64,000 nucleotides of DNA from Polyangium mundeleinium (GCF_028369105.1 NZ_JAQNDO010000001.1:124001-188000), one strand, 5' to 3'; numbered from the stretch's first letter, positions 35,148 through 43,786 are shown. Translations and numbers: made by a program. Notes: a model not told the origin generated them from the sequence alone.

Positions 35148-36665
35148 CTAGTTCGCGGCGCCCTCGCCCTCTGAGCCGGCGTTCCCCTCGCCATTCGAAT
35201 TCGTCGCGGCCGCCGCCTCCGTCGCGGCCGCCTCGGCCTTCTTCCGCTCCGCCTCCTCGCGCCGCTTCTGCATCGCCGCGGCTTCCGCCTCGCGCCGCTC
35301 GACCGCGTCCTGCGCGCTCCGGATCGCCGCGAGCGCCGCGCGCGCCTTGATCCGCGTCTCCTCGGCTTCACGCTGCGGATCGCTGTCCGCCACGATCCCC
35401 GCGCCCGCCGTCACCTCGAAATCCGCGCCGCGCGCGATCACCGTGCGGATCGGGATCGCGAAGTCGACCGTTCCATCCGGCAACACGTACCCGATCGCGC
35501 CGCCGTACACGCCGCGCGGACCCGGTTCGAGCTGGCGGATGATCTGCATCGCCCGCACCTTCGGCGCGCCCGAGAGCGTCCCCGCCGGCATCGCCGCGCG
35601 CACCGCGTCGATCGGCGACTTGTCCTCCGCGAGCGTCCCTTCCACCTCGCTCACGAGGTGCATCACGTGCGAGAAGCGCTGCACCTTCATCTCGCTCGTC
35701 ACCGTCACCGACCCCGGCGCGGCCACGCGCCCCACGTCGTTCCGCGCGAGATCCACGAGCATCACGTGCTCGGCGCGCTCCTTCGGATCGGCCACGAGCT
35801 CGCGCTCGAGCGCCTCGTCCTCCTCCTGCGTCGCCCCGCGCTTGCGCGTCCCCGCGATCGGCCGGAGCGTCACCTTTCCGCCCGACACGCGCACCATCGT
35901 CTCCGGCGACGCGCCTGCGATCGCCATCCCTTCGGCGAACGGCGTCTCCGCGAAGTCCAGGAAGAACAGGTACGGCGAGGGCGAGAGCACCCGCAGCGCG
36001 CGGTACACGTCGAACGCATCCGCGTTCCGCATCGGCGCGCGGAACGTACGAGCGAGGACGATCTGCAGGCAGTCGCCCGCCTCGATGTATTGCTTCGCCT
36101 TCGCGACCTTCGCCGCGTACGTGTCGTCGTCGATGTTCGGCTCGGCGAACAGCGCCTCCAGCGTCGGGTCCGGCGACGGCAGCGGATCGAGCTCCGGCCC
36201 GTGTGTCATCTCCCACGCGCACCGATCGATTGCGCCCTTCGAGCGTCCTGCGATCGTGAGCGTCTGCGTGAGGTTGTCGAACACGACCACGGTGCAGTCG
36301 CGCATGAGCCGCCCGCTCATGCCCTCGTTCGGCCACGGCTTGATGCCGTTCGCCACGTTCGCCGCGTCGTAGACCATGTAGCCGACGAGCGCCTGCGAGA
36401 AGCGCGCGGCGAGGCCCTCGGCGTTCTCCAGCTCGGACGCGTCGCTGGCGAGCAGATCGAGCGCATTCGCGCCGGGCGGATAGGCGTGCTCGGTGCGCGC
36501 GCGGTAGCCGAGGATCGAGTAGCGCCCCCAGCGCTCGCCGGGCAGCACGGATTCGAGCAGGAATGACGAACGCCCGGCGGATTGCGCCCGGAGCGCGTTG
36601 TACGCGCGGACAGGCGTGACGTGATCGGCGGCGAGGGTGCGGGTCAGGATCTGGCTCTGGCTCAC
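35148..36665 (-). CDS. trpE: Anthranilate synthase component I
   Basis: First enzyme of tryptophan synthesis, which makes anthranilate from chorismate and ammonia. From the GTG at 36665 it has 505 residues. LLES at 36-39 is the tryptophan feedback-binding motif, which argues for TrpE over PabB. The catalytic chorismate-binding half shows GDCLQIVLA, then PIAGTRKRG and LSGAPKVRAMQII, ending with GAGIVADSDPQREAEET. The last 60 residues are an Ala/Glu/Arg-rich coil and an Asn/Gly tail outside the normal enzyme. No trpG or other trp gene is adjacent, so the glutaminase subunit must come from elsewhere. Confidence 0.9.
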   Translation of the reverse strand: MSQSQILTRTLAADHVTPVRAYNALRAQSAGRSSFLLESVLPGERWGRYSILGYRARTEHAYPPGANALDLLASDASELENAEGLAARFSQALVGYMVYDAANVANGIKPWPNEGMSGRLMRDCTVVVFDNLTQTLTIAGRSKGAIDRCAWEMTHGPELDPLPSPDPTLEALFAEPNIDDDTYAAKVAKAKQYIEAGDCLQIVLARTFRAPMRNADAFDVYRALRVLSPSPYLFFLDFAETPFAEGMAIAGASPETMVRVSGGKVTLRPIAGTRKRGATQEEDEALERELVADPKERAEHVMLVDLARNDVGRVAAPGSVTVTSEMKVQRFSHVMHLVSEVEGTLAEDKSPIDAVRAAMPAGTLSGAPKVRAMQIIRQLEPGPRGVYGGAIGYVLPDGTVDFAIPIRTVIARGADFEVTAGAGIVADSDPQREAEETRIKARAALAAIRSAQDAVERREAEAAAMQKRREEAERKKAEAAATEAAAATNSNGEGNAGSEGEGAAN

Positions 36666-36767
36666 GCGCGAGAGCCTACACCGAGCGAGCATTCCTTGCC
36701 GCGTGGATTCAGGCCTACGCCGTGGCCTTGCTCGGGTGTGACCGGGGCGGCATCGTGTGGCCCTCCG

Positions 36768-37450
36768 ATGCGCTCCTCGCTGAAGCACCTGTTCACGTTG
36801 TCCGCATTCGTCCTGCTCACGGCGTGCGGCGGCGCGCGCTCCTATCCGAAGGACGCGCGCACCGTCATCGTCTCGCTCGACAAGATCGATTGCAGCGACT
36901 GCGGTGATGGGATCGCCCGGGACCTGCGCGAGCGTCCGGGCGTCTACGACGCTCGCTTCGATCGTCGCAAGGCGGAGGTCGTCGTCGTGGCTTCACCGGG
37001 CTTCGACGTCTTCACGACGGTCCGCAAGCTCGCCGCCGAGGACGGGTTCGAGGCGATCCTTGGGGCGGGCAAGGGCCGCTACCTCGCTCACGTCCCGTTC
37101 CCCGAGGGCGCGGACGTGCGCATGGTCGTGGAGGACGGAAGCGACGTCCCGGACCTCGCGCCGCATCTCGCGAGCGGCAAGGTCACGGTCGTCGACTTCT
37201 CGGCGGCGTGGTGCGGCCCGTGCCGCAAGGTGGACGAGCACATGGCGAAGGTGCTCGGCGCGCGCAAGGACGTCGCGTATCGACGGCTCGACGTGGGGGA
37301 CTGGGACACGCCGCTCGCGAAGCGCTACCTCGCGAACGTGCCCCAGCTCCCGTACGTCGTCGTGTACGACAAGCGCGGCATAGCGGTCGACCGCATGGCC
37401 GGCGTGGACCTCGCGCGGATCGACCGCGCGATCGAGAAGGGCTCTTCGCC

Positions 37451-37454
<4 letters not shown>
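36768..37454 (+). CDS. Lipoprotein with HMA-like and thioredoxin domains
   Basis: A 228-residue protein with a signal peptide and lipobox LLTAC (Cys20). Residues about 31-105 look like a heavy-metal-associated domain with CSDC at 42-45 in the metal-loop position. Residues about 110-225 are a thioredoxin fold with active site WCGPC (148-152) and the cis-Pro in NVPQLPYVVVYD. The two domains together suggest thiol-disulfide exchange linked to metal or cysteine delivery in the envelope, perhaps cytochrome or copper-protein maturation. This is an inference. The stop shares CTAG with the convergent regulator gene. Confidence 0.85.
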
Positions 37455-38059
<605 letters not shown>

Positions 38060-38361
38060 CTTGTCCTCCTATTCGCGGCCACATCGACCGGGGCTCACGT
38101 CGACGCCCGAGGGCTTCGCCCGGACCGCCGGGCTCCTCCCTCGAACCCCCCCCTGGAGTCGCCGCATGTTCGGCCTGGGGGGAGCTCTGAGCGCCCCCAG
38201 GTCTCGTCTCGATTCCAGTAGCACTTTAACACGAGCCCGTCCGCTCCGGGATCGACTTTTTTACTTGCGTTTCAAGATTTTTCCACCCAGTCGACGTCCC
38301 TGGCGGACGTGGGGGTGCCCAGGGCGGTGGTGCCTCGGATGAAATCTCTGCTCGTCAGGAC
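38060..38361. other. Intergenic region between regulator and tRNA-Pro
   Basis: No supported gene. Short C-runs and G-runs (about 38145-38205) could pair weakly. The region must hold the promoter of the regulator gene, but no convincing boxes were found. Confidence 0.4.
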
Positions 38362-38390
38362 TTGACAGAAGCGTCCGGTGCGAGCATGGT
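38362..38390 (+). promoter_or_regulatory. Promoter of tRNA-Pro
   Basis: A perfect TTGACA (38362-38367), a 17-nt spacer and CATGGT (38385-38390), 35 nt before the tRNA. The -10 box is weak. Confidence 0.6.
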
Positions 38391-38425
38391 CCGCCCCCAC
38401 GTCGGTGGCGAAAGCCCGCGGCGTA

Positions 38426-38502
<77 letters not shown>

Positions 38503-38526
38503 GACAGACACGAGACACGAAAGTAG

Positions 38527-38563
38527 TCCCCGGTAGGCCCCGCCTCCCGGGGATTGTTCGTTT
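38527..38563 (+). terminator. Intrinsic terminator after tRNA-Pro
   Basis: A hairpin (arms about 38527-38537 and 38543-38553) is followed by TTGTTCGTTT. It starts 27 nt after the tRNA. Confidence 0.75.
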
Positions 38564-38631
38564 GTGCTCACGATCGCGCTCGACCGAACGGTACGCCGCA
38601 TGCAGGCGTGCTCACCTCTGGAGAGCGCGCT

Positions 38632-39813
38632 GTGATTGTCCACGTCAGAGCATCGGCATCGCCGTTCGAGTACCCGGTCTGCTTCACGAGCGACGTGTTC
38701 TCGCCGATGAACCGTGACTTGCGTCACCTCATCGTGCAGCGCGAGCCCGACGTTCGTCACCGCGTCGCGGCCATCGTCGACCGTGGTGCGCTCGCTGCCC
38801 AGCCCGAGCTGAATTTGCACATCGAGCGGTATGCCCGGTGCCACCACGATGCGTTGGATCTCGTCGCTCCGCCGATCGTTCAGGGCGGGGGCGAGCGCGT
38901 GAAGGACGACGCGGCGCTTCCGTCACGCCTGCAGGCGTACTTCCACGCCTTGGAGCTCGATCGACGCTCGATCCTGCTCGTCGTGGGCGGCGCGTCGCTG
39001 CTCGACCTCGTGGGCTTCGCGGCGTCGACGGTGCAGAGCGCGCCGCGGGTCGTCCGCGTGCCCACGACGACGCTCGCGCAGGCCGGCCCGGCGGTCTTGC
39101 CGAAGAGCGCGATCAACGCGTTCGGCACGAAAGACTTCCTGTGCACGTTCCGCGCGCCCTACGCGGTCGTGTGCGACCGACGCTTCGTCGAGACCCAGAA
39201 GACGCGCGAAAAAGTCTTCGGCCTCGTCCAGGCCGTACGCGCTGCGCTCCTGTGGGACGAGGAGCTCTTCGGCTGGATCGTCTCGCACGCGCACCGGCTC
39301 GCCTCGGGGGAGCGCGACGCTGTCGCGGAGCTCTTGCAGAAGAGCGCCGCCCTGCACGCCCACCTCGCGGCCACGGCGCCGAACGAGGACGTCTATGGCC
39401 CCGAGGGGCCGCTCGCGTTCGGCGCGTGGTCGGCCGACCGGATCGAGCTCCACACCGAGCGCCGCATCCGCCAGGGCGAGGCGCTCGCGGTGGGCATCGC
39501 GCTCGACACGACGCTCGGCGCGCTGCACGGGACGAACACGGAAGCGGAGCGCGAGTTGATCCACCGCCTGCTCGAACGGCTCGGGCTACGCCTGTGGCAC
39601 GACGCGCTCGGCAACGTCGACTCCGAGGGACGGCTCTTGCTCCTCGACGGTTTGTCGGAGCGCTCCCTTGGCCGCTCGCCACACGTGCCCTTGCTGAACG
39701 GCATTGGCCATGGCGTGATTGCGCACGAGTTGCGCGAGGACATCCTGCGCGAGGCCATCACGCGGCTCGCGCATCGGGACGCGCATCGGGCGCACGCGTT
39801 TGCATTGGCGTGA
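38632..39813 (+). CDS. EboD-type 3-dehydroquinate synthase-like protein, metal site lost
   Basis: A 393-residue protein from a GTG preceded by GGAGAG. The fold and NAD-binding part of dehydroquinate synthases is kept: [16 protein letters not shown], then [11 protein letters not shown] and [13 protein letters not shown], closest in memory to EboD proteins. The three expected zinc ligands are replaced. The Glu of the AEAVK block is Gln200 (VQAVR). The GHW His is Ala265 (FGAWSADR), with the neighbouring His now Asp269. The HGEAVA His is Gln281 (RQGEALAVG). It should be unable to do the normal metal-dependent chemistry. No other ebo genes are adjacent. Confidence 0.8.
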   Translation: MIVHVRASASPFEYPVCFTSDVFSPMNRDLRHLIVQREPDVRHRVAAIVDRGALAAQPELNLHIERYARCHHDALDLVAPPIVQGGGERVKDDAALPSRLQAYFHALELDRRSILLVVGGASLLDLVGFAASTVQSAPRVVRVPTTTLAQAGPAVLPKSAINAFGTKDFLCTFRAPYAVVCDRRFVETQKTREKVFGLVQAVRAALLWDEELFGWIVSHAHRLASGERDAVAELLQKSAALHAHLAATAPNEDVYGPEGPLAFGAWSADRIELHTERRIRQGEALAVGIALDTTLGALHGTNTEAERELIHRLLERLGLRLWHDALGNVDSEGRLLLLDGLSERSLGRSPHVPLLNGIGHGVIAHELREDILREAITRLAHRDAHRAHAFALA

Positions 39814-39872
39814 GGTGGGAATGCGGCGGCGACGCGTGGAGGGAGCGCGCCGCCGCCGCATTCATGCATCGT

Positions 39873-40367
39873 TCAGCCGGTCGTGGGCGTGGCCCTTGCG
39901 GCCTCGGCGTTCTTGCGCCGCGTCCTCGCGGCCTTCTCGGCGATCTGCGCGTTGTACTTGATCGTCTTCTCGAATGCGTTGAGCAGCGCTTTGTCTACGC
40001 CGCGGCGCGCCCTCGACTTCACGGCGTCGACGATCGAGGCGATGTCGTTTTCGCGCTCGTGGACCTTCTTGGCCCGTGATTCCCGGACGACCTCGAGGGC
40101 CTTGGCGAGCAGGGCCTCGTGGACGGCGAGCTTGTCGATCGAGGCATTGGAATCGAGCAGGCGCTGATAGATTTTCGGCGGGATGCCGGCCTCGTCACCG
40201 AACGCGGGCAGGCTGGCGGCGAGCTCCGCGAAGACCTCGGCGAGGCCCTCGTGCTCGCTGCGGAGGTGGCTCATGGCGCCCGGGGCGAGGTCGACGAGGT
40301 CGGCCTCGCAATCCTTGAGGGAGAACTCGAACGGACCGGGATAGGGCTTTGCAACTACGCTGGACAT
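39873..40367 (-). CDS. Hypothetical helical protein
   Basis: A 164-residue cytoplasmic protein from ATG 40367 with AAGAGG upstream. It is almost all helical and highly charged, with SHLRSEHEGLAEVFAELAASLPAFGDEAG in the middle and a basic C-terminus (AEKAARTRRKNAEAARAT). No catalytic motif or known domain is recognised. Its promoter side faces the 22-bp repeat array that begins about 90 nt upstream. The longer frames on this strand run through that array and look non-coding. Confidence 0.65.
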   Translation of the reverse strand: MSSVVAKPYPGPFEFSLKDCEADLVDLAPGAMSHLRSEHEGLAEVFAELAASLPAFGDEAGIPPKIYQRLLDSNASIDKLAVHEALLAKALEVVRESRAKKVHERENDIASIVDAVKSRARRGVDKALLNAFEKTIKYNAQIAEKAARTRRKNAEAARATPTTG

Positions 40368-40458
40368 CGCGATACCTCTTTTGCAAGGGTTGCGGGGGAA
40401 GCTGGAACGTAACCAAGGGAATCGCGTCGTCGAGGGGCGGGCGTGATTTAGCACGAAA

Positions 40459-40800
40459 TCGACGATGGGATCGTCGGCGGAGGTCGACGAGGTCGTCGGG
40501 CAGGGTCGACGAAGTCGTCGGGCAGGGTCGACGAAGTCGTCGGAGGAGGTCGACGACCGCGCGGCGGTTGTCGACGAAGTCGTCGAGGGAAGTCGACGAT
40601 TGCGTGGGCGGCGTCGGCGAGATCGAGGGGGCGGGCGGTGAGGGCGTCGGGGGAGGGGACGAGGGCGCCGGGCGGGTCGACGATTGCGTTGGGGGAGGGT
40701 GAGGAGGGCGTTGGGCAGGGACGATGCGATCGTCGAGGGGGGCGGCGAATTCGCTTCGTGGTCGCGTCGATTGCGTGGGGCGGGTCGATGAGGTTGTCGG
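40459..40800. repeat. Array of short palindromic repeats with 21-22-bp period
   Basis: GTCGACGA-type units occur at 40483, 40505, 40527, 40549, 40570, 40592 and 40613, spaced 22, 22, 22, 21, 22 and 21 bp. Looser units follow at 40676, 40719, 40766 and 40784. The best units read GTCGACGAAGTCGTCGG, where CGACGA and TCGTCG are inverted around 2 nt; the unit at 40460-40476 is a separate dyad with a 3-nt centre. The period is not a multiple of three, so this is not a protein repeat. The rest of the 40368-41049 gap holds nothing else that I can support. Confidence 0.8.
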
Positions 40801-41049
40801 TGCTTGGCGGCTGCAGCCGGCGGGCCGGGCCCGGCGCCCACCGGCGAGACGTTCGTTACCGTGGGCATGGGTACCGGCTCCGGTGATTACTGGTCCGACG
40901 AGCAGGGGGCAGGTGGCGCAGGGAGCGCCGGGGCAGCCCCGGGGTCGAGGGGCAGGGCTGGATCTGAGGTATTGAGACGAAGGCACGCTCGCTTTTCCGG
41001 TCCGGTGGTATAGGGTCCGATCAGCGGAGCGACGGAAGGGGATCATCAC

Positions 41050-41565
41050 GTGAAACGTCATGGTGCCGCGGTCATCGTCATCGCCGCCGTTGCCATCCTG
41101 AACCTCGGCTCGGGCTCGCGTGCGGACGACAGGCGTCCGCCAAGCGCAGAGTCCTGCAAGACGGAGCTCGGGTTCGTCTTCGACTGGTGCGAGAGCCGAG
41201 CCCATTGGCCGTGCGGCCTCGTTGCAGACGAGGACAGGGCCGCCTGCCAGGCCGGCTGTGTGCTGTACCTGTGCCCAGAGCAAATCACCTGCACCGAACT
41301 CGACCCGATGTGGTGCGCTCCCTGCGAGGATTCGAGCGGCGCCACCTTTTGGCGCAACAGCAACATCTCCGCAGACCACTGCGATCACCTGATGGGTGAT
41401 CAGGACGGCAACGGCGAGTGGGATTCACCAGAGTTCAGGGCCTGGCGCAATTGCAGGGACGCGGTCATGACGGAACGATGCCCTGCGTACCCCGCATGGC
41501 GCGAGCAGCAGATACAAAAAGCATTCGACGACCTTCTTCAGGAGGAGGCCGACTCCGCCAAGTAA
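41050..41565 (+). CDS. Exported cysteine-rich protein, paralogue A
   Basis: A 171-residue protein from a GTG, with signal peptide (MKRHGAAVIVIAAVAIL, cleavage near SRA-DD). The mature part has twelve cysteines in an ordered pattern: C...FDWC...PC...ACQAGCV..LCPE..TC...DPMWCAPC.D..GATFW..., then single cysteines and CPA. The same pattern is in the two genes that follow. An EF-hand-like GDQDGNGEWDSPEF lies near the C-terminus. I know no family with this pattern. Many disulfides and surface or extracellular location are inferred. It converges on paralogue B with 15 nt between stops. Confidence 0.72.
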   Translation: MKRHGAAVIVIAAVAILNLGSGSRADDRRPPSAESCKTELGFVFDWCESRAHWPCGLVADEDRAACQAGCVLYLCPEQITCTELDPMWCAPCEDSSGATFWRNSNISADHCDHLMGDQDGNGEWDSPEFRAWRNCRDAVMTERCPAYPAWREQQIQKAFDDLLQEEADSAK

Positions 41566-41580
41566 CGCGCTGCTGGTTGC

Positions 41581-42123
41581 TTACTTCGCGCCCAGCGCGC
41601 GACGCGTGGGTGATGCTGGCCGCGCGGGGAGGTCATAGGACCTCGAAGCGAAAGCAACGCGGACCCGCTCGTCCCAGTCCGTATCGACGAGCGCGGGGCA
41701 GAGGTGCTCCACCGTGGCCCAATAACATGCCGCGAACGCTTCCGGGTCAAAGGGTTCATCGAGGCTAGCGAGCGTTTTGGAATCGCAGCGCATGTCGGCT
41801 ACGTCGAGCGTGTACCAGAACGCCGCACCCGCCATGTCGTCGCAGGGCGCGCACACGACGGGATCGTCGTCCACACATGCGGCCTCGTCCGGGCAGAGGT
41901 GGCTCACGCACGCGACCTGGCAGGGGACCTCGAACTCCGCCGAGATCCCTGTGCAAAACCACTTCTGATATCCCCGCAAGCACGTCTCGTACAAGGACGA
42001 GAGGCTATCTCCTTCGCAAAGCTCCTCCTTCGGAACCACGAGCTTCCTCCCGGACGCCCCCATCCCCGGCGTGAGCATGAGAGCGACAGCGACAGCGATG
42101 GCCAACCTGTGGAGGCGCTTCAT
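41581..42123 (-). CDS. Exported cysteine-rich protein, paralogue B
   Basis: A 180-residue protein from ATG 42123 behind GAGGGGAGC. The signal peptide is MKRLHRLAIAVAVALML with cleavage near GASG. The pattern matches paralogue A: C...YETC...FC...PCQVACV..LCPDE.AC..DDPVVCAPCDD..GAAFW, then C near MRCD, a later single C and LCPA. The C-terminus is basic (RPASPTRRALGAK). A GTTTGTCC pair lies about 30 nt upstream. Function unknown. Confidence 0.72.
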   Translation of the reverse strand: MKRLHRLAIAVAVALMLTPGMGASGRKLVVPKEELCEGDSLSSLYETCLRGYQKWFCTGISAEFEVPCQVACVSHLCPDEAACVDDDPVVCAPCDDMAGAAFWYTLDVADMRCDSKTLASLDEPFDPEAFAACYWATVEHLCPALVDTDWDERVRVAFASRSYDLPARPASPTRRALGAK

Positions 42124-42152
42124 GACGTGCTCCCCTCTTCTCGTACGCCGAA

Positions 42153-42185
42153 GTTTGTCCCCGTGCTTGACAACCGAGTTTGTCC
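42153..42185. promoter_or_regulatory. GTTTGTCC-N17-GTTTGTCC element, copy 1
   Basis: Two direct GTTTGTCC copies (42153-42160 and 42178-42185) start 25 bp apart, with TTGACA (42167-42172) between them on the plus strand. It lies 29 nt upstream of paralogue B, which is on the minus strand. Confidence 0.6.
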
Positions 42186-42198
42186 ACAATAGGACCCA

Positions 42199-42678
42199 TC
42201 ACCTCTTTCGCTCCCGCATCCGCACAAACCAATCCGTACCCCTGATCTCCGGGCATTGCCGCCCGACCTCCTCTTTCAAGCACGCATCCCAGTCATCCCC
42301 GTCGACCTCGGCGTATCCCACGCCGAGCGCCCCATCGCACCAGGCCGCGATGCTGAAGAGGTTGTCCCAGAAGAGAGCGCCCTGCATATCGGTGCACGTC
42401 GCACACCACAGGGGATCCCTGCCCGTGCACCTCGTCTGCTCCGGGCAGACGCCCGCCACACAGCCGGCCTGACACGCATCCTCGAACGCTTCGGACACGT
42501 GTTCGCAGGGGCCCTTCTCCCGGCCTCGCTCGCACATCTCGAAGACGGAGCGGAGATCGCTCTCGCAGGTGGTTGCTTGGAGCATCTCCGACTCCGCCCG
42601 GCGGGTCATCAGCCCCAGGGTGACGACGATGGGGATGGCGATGGCGACGATGGCGGCAAAGGTTCGGCGGCGCTTCAT
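42199..42678 (-). CDS. Exported cysteine-rich protein, paralogue C
   Basis: A 159-residue protein from ATG 42678 with AAGGGGAGC upstream, nearly identical to the leader of paralogue B. The N-terminus is a signal peptide or single anchor (RRRTFAAIVAIAIPIVVTLGL). The shared pattern follows: C...FEMC...PC...ACQAGCV..VCPE..RC..RDPLWCATC.D..GALFW, then WCD, a later C and QCPE. Residues conserved in all three copies include CQ..CV, CP(E/D), DP, CA.C and FW. It lacks the EF-hand-like insertion of paralogue A. Function unknown. Confidence 0.72.
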   Translation of the reverse strand: MKRRRTFAAIVAIAIPIVVTLGLMTRRAESEMLQATTCESDLRSVFEMCERGREKGPCEHVSEAFEDACQAGCVAGVCPEQTRCTGRDPLWCATCTDMQGALFWDNLFSIAAWCDGALGVGYAEVDGDDWDACLKEEVGRQCPEIRGTDWFVRMRERKR

Positions 42679-42740
42679 GACGTGCTCCCCTTGTTCGTAC
42701 GACGAACCCTACACCAACCGCCGCGTGGACGAGACGGAAA

Positions 42741-42773
42741 GTTTGTCCCCGCGCTTGACCGTCGCGTTTGTCC
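42741..42773. promoter_or_regulatory. GTTTGTCC-N17-GTTTGTCC element, copy 2
   Basis: Direct copies at 42741-42748 and 42766-42773 again start 25 bp apart, with TTGACC (42755-42760) between them and TAAGTC 17 nt later on the plus strand. It lies 62 nt upstream of paralogue C (minus). Confidence 0.6.
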
Positions 42774-42868
42774 GCGGTAAGTCCCGAAGGCCGGCGCGGG
42801 GTCGTGTTCGTGGTTGGCCAGGCGGCAGGGCGTCGCGCCGGTTCTTTCTCGCAGGACCCAACAAAAAC

Positions 42869-42901
42869 GTTTGTCCTCGGGGTTGACAACCAAGTTTGTC
42901 C
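42869..42901. promoter_or_regulatory. GTTTGTCC-N17-GTTTGTCC element, copy 3
   Basis: Direct copies at 42869-42876 and 42894-42901, with TTGACA (42883-42888), a 17-nt spacer and TAAGAG (42906-42911) on the plus strand. It could be the promoter of the gene starting at 43041. The rest of 42679-43040 holds no supported gene. Confidence 0.6.
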
Positions 42902-43040
42902 GCGGTAAGAGCTGTCTCCGGTGGCCGGCGCGGAGCCGCTGTCGTTCGAGCCCAGACGGGCGATACGGCTCCGCGTCGGTTCCCTTTGGACGAACCCCCC
43001 TTGCGGATCGCCCTTCGTTCCGGGTACCGTGGGGTTCGTC

Positions 43041-43526
43041 ATGATCACCCGGGCCGTTGCCGTCGCCGTCGCATGCGCCGCCCTGACGCTCTCGGGCAAA
43101 GCCGCCGCCGAGGCGCCGCCGCCGATTGCGTTCGGGCTGGATTACCAGGTCCAGCTCCCAGGGCGCGGCTGTCCGAACGCGGACGAGTTTGGCCTGATCC
43201 TCGCGGGCGAGTTCGGATATCTGCTCGTTCGTGCGGACGCGGCGGCCATGCTGCGGGTGGAGACCCGGACGAACGGCAAGGGGATCGAGGCCGAGCTTTC
43301 CGCGCCAAACCCGACGGGGGAGGGGGAGTGGCGGCGGGTGATCACGAGTCCCTCCCGGCCGCCCCTCCGCCCGCAGGGCCAACCATGGCCGCATGGGAGC
43401 CATGGGCGCGTCGTTTGGCGGTCGCCGCCGGCGTCGTCGCCCTTCTCCTTTATCTGCTCTCGCCGAGGGAGTCGCCCTGGGCAAACCACCTCGCGCTCAT
43501 GGTGCCCGACCTCCGGCCGGGGGTAG
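43041..43526 (+). CDS. Exported protein, probably the N-terminal part of a frameshifted gene
   Basis: A 161-residue reading from ATG 43041. The signal peptide is clear (MITRAVAVAVACAALTLSG, then AAAEA). Residues 26-100 have the look of a real exported domain (GLDYQVQLPGRGCPNADEFGLIL, then AEFGYLLV-type and VETRTNGKGIEAELSAPNPTGEGEW). After about residue 103 the frame turns to Arg/Pro/Ser-rich sequence unlike a protein. The plausible continuation is in the frame of the next entry. One base may be missing near the G-runs at 43315-43330. Function unknown. Confidence 0.55.
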   Translation: MITRAVAVAVACAALTLSGKAAAEAPPPIAFGLDYQVQLPGRGCPNADEFGLILAGEFGYLLVRADAAAMLRVETRTNGKGIEAELSAPNPTGEGEWRRVITSPSRPPLRPQGQPWPHGSHGRVVWRSPPASSPFSFICSRRGSRPGQTTSRSWCPTSGRG

Positions 43527-43786
43527 GCGTGCTGCCGCTCGTGACCGACCCCATGCAGCCGAGCCCGACTGTCGAGCCGCCGCCCCTCTGCCCGCCGTCC
43601 CCGCCGCCGGCGCGCACGCTCCCTTGTCCGGCGGACGACACGCACAAGAACGCGGGGCCGCGCTCGCTCGGGCGTGCCGCCGCGACGGCCCGCGACCGGG
43701 GGGACAAGAAGAGCGCGGCCGAGGCGTGCCGTCTGGCCCGGCCCGACAACGTCTTTTGTCGCGAGCTCCAGGACCTCCACCCTTAG
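43385..43786 (+). CDS. Membrane-anchored Pro-rich protein or C-terminal half of the preceding gene
   Basis: A 133-residue reading from ATG 43385, overlapping the previous entry by 142 nt in another frame. It opens with a membrane helix (RRLAVAAGVVALLLYLL), then a Pro-rich linker (PPPLCPPSPPPARTLPCP) and a conserved-looking tail (GDKKSAAEACRLARPDNVFCRELQDLHP). In the same frame, just upstream, there is an Ala/Pro-rich stretch that could link it to the exported domain. No ribosome site is seen before its ATG, which favours the single-frameshifted-gene reading. Confidence 0.5.
   Translation: MAAWEPWARRLAVAAGVVALLLYLLSPRESPWANHLALMVPDLRPGVGVLPLVTDPMQPSPTVEPPPLCPPSPPPARTLPCPADDTHKNAGPRSLGRAAATARDRGDKKSAAEACRLARPDNVFCRELQDLHP

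Noticed and set aside
40459-40800. CRISPR array
   Set aside because: Units are only about 17 bp, diverge from each other, have no spacers of constant length and unique sequence, and no cas genes are near.
41704-42780. Plus-strand ORFs over the cysteine-rich genes (ending near 42192 and 42780)
   Set aside because: Their similar C-terminal ends come from the GTTTGTCC elements, and their bodies are complements of the minus-strand genes, which have signal peptides and ribosome sites.
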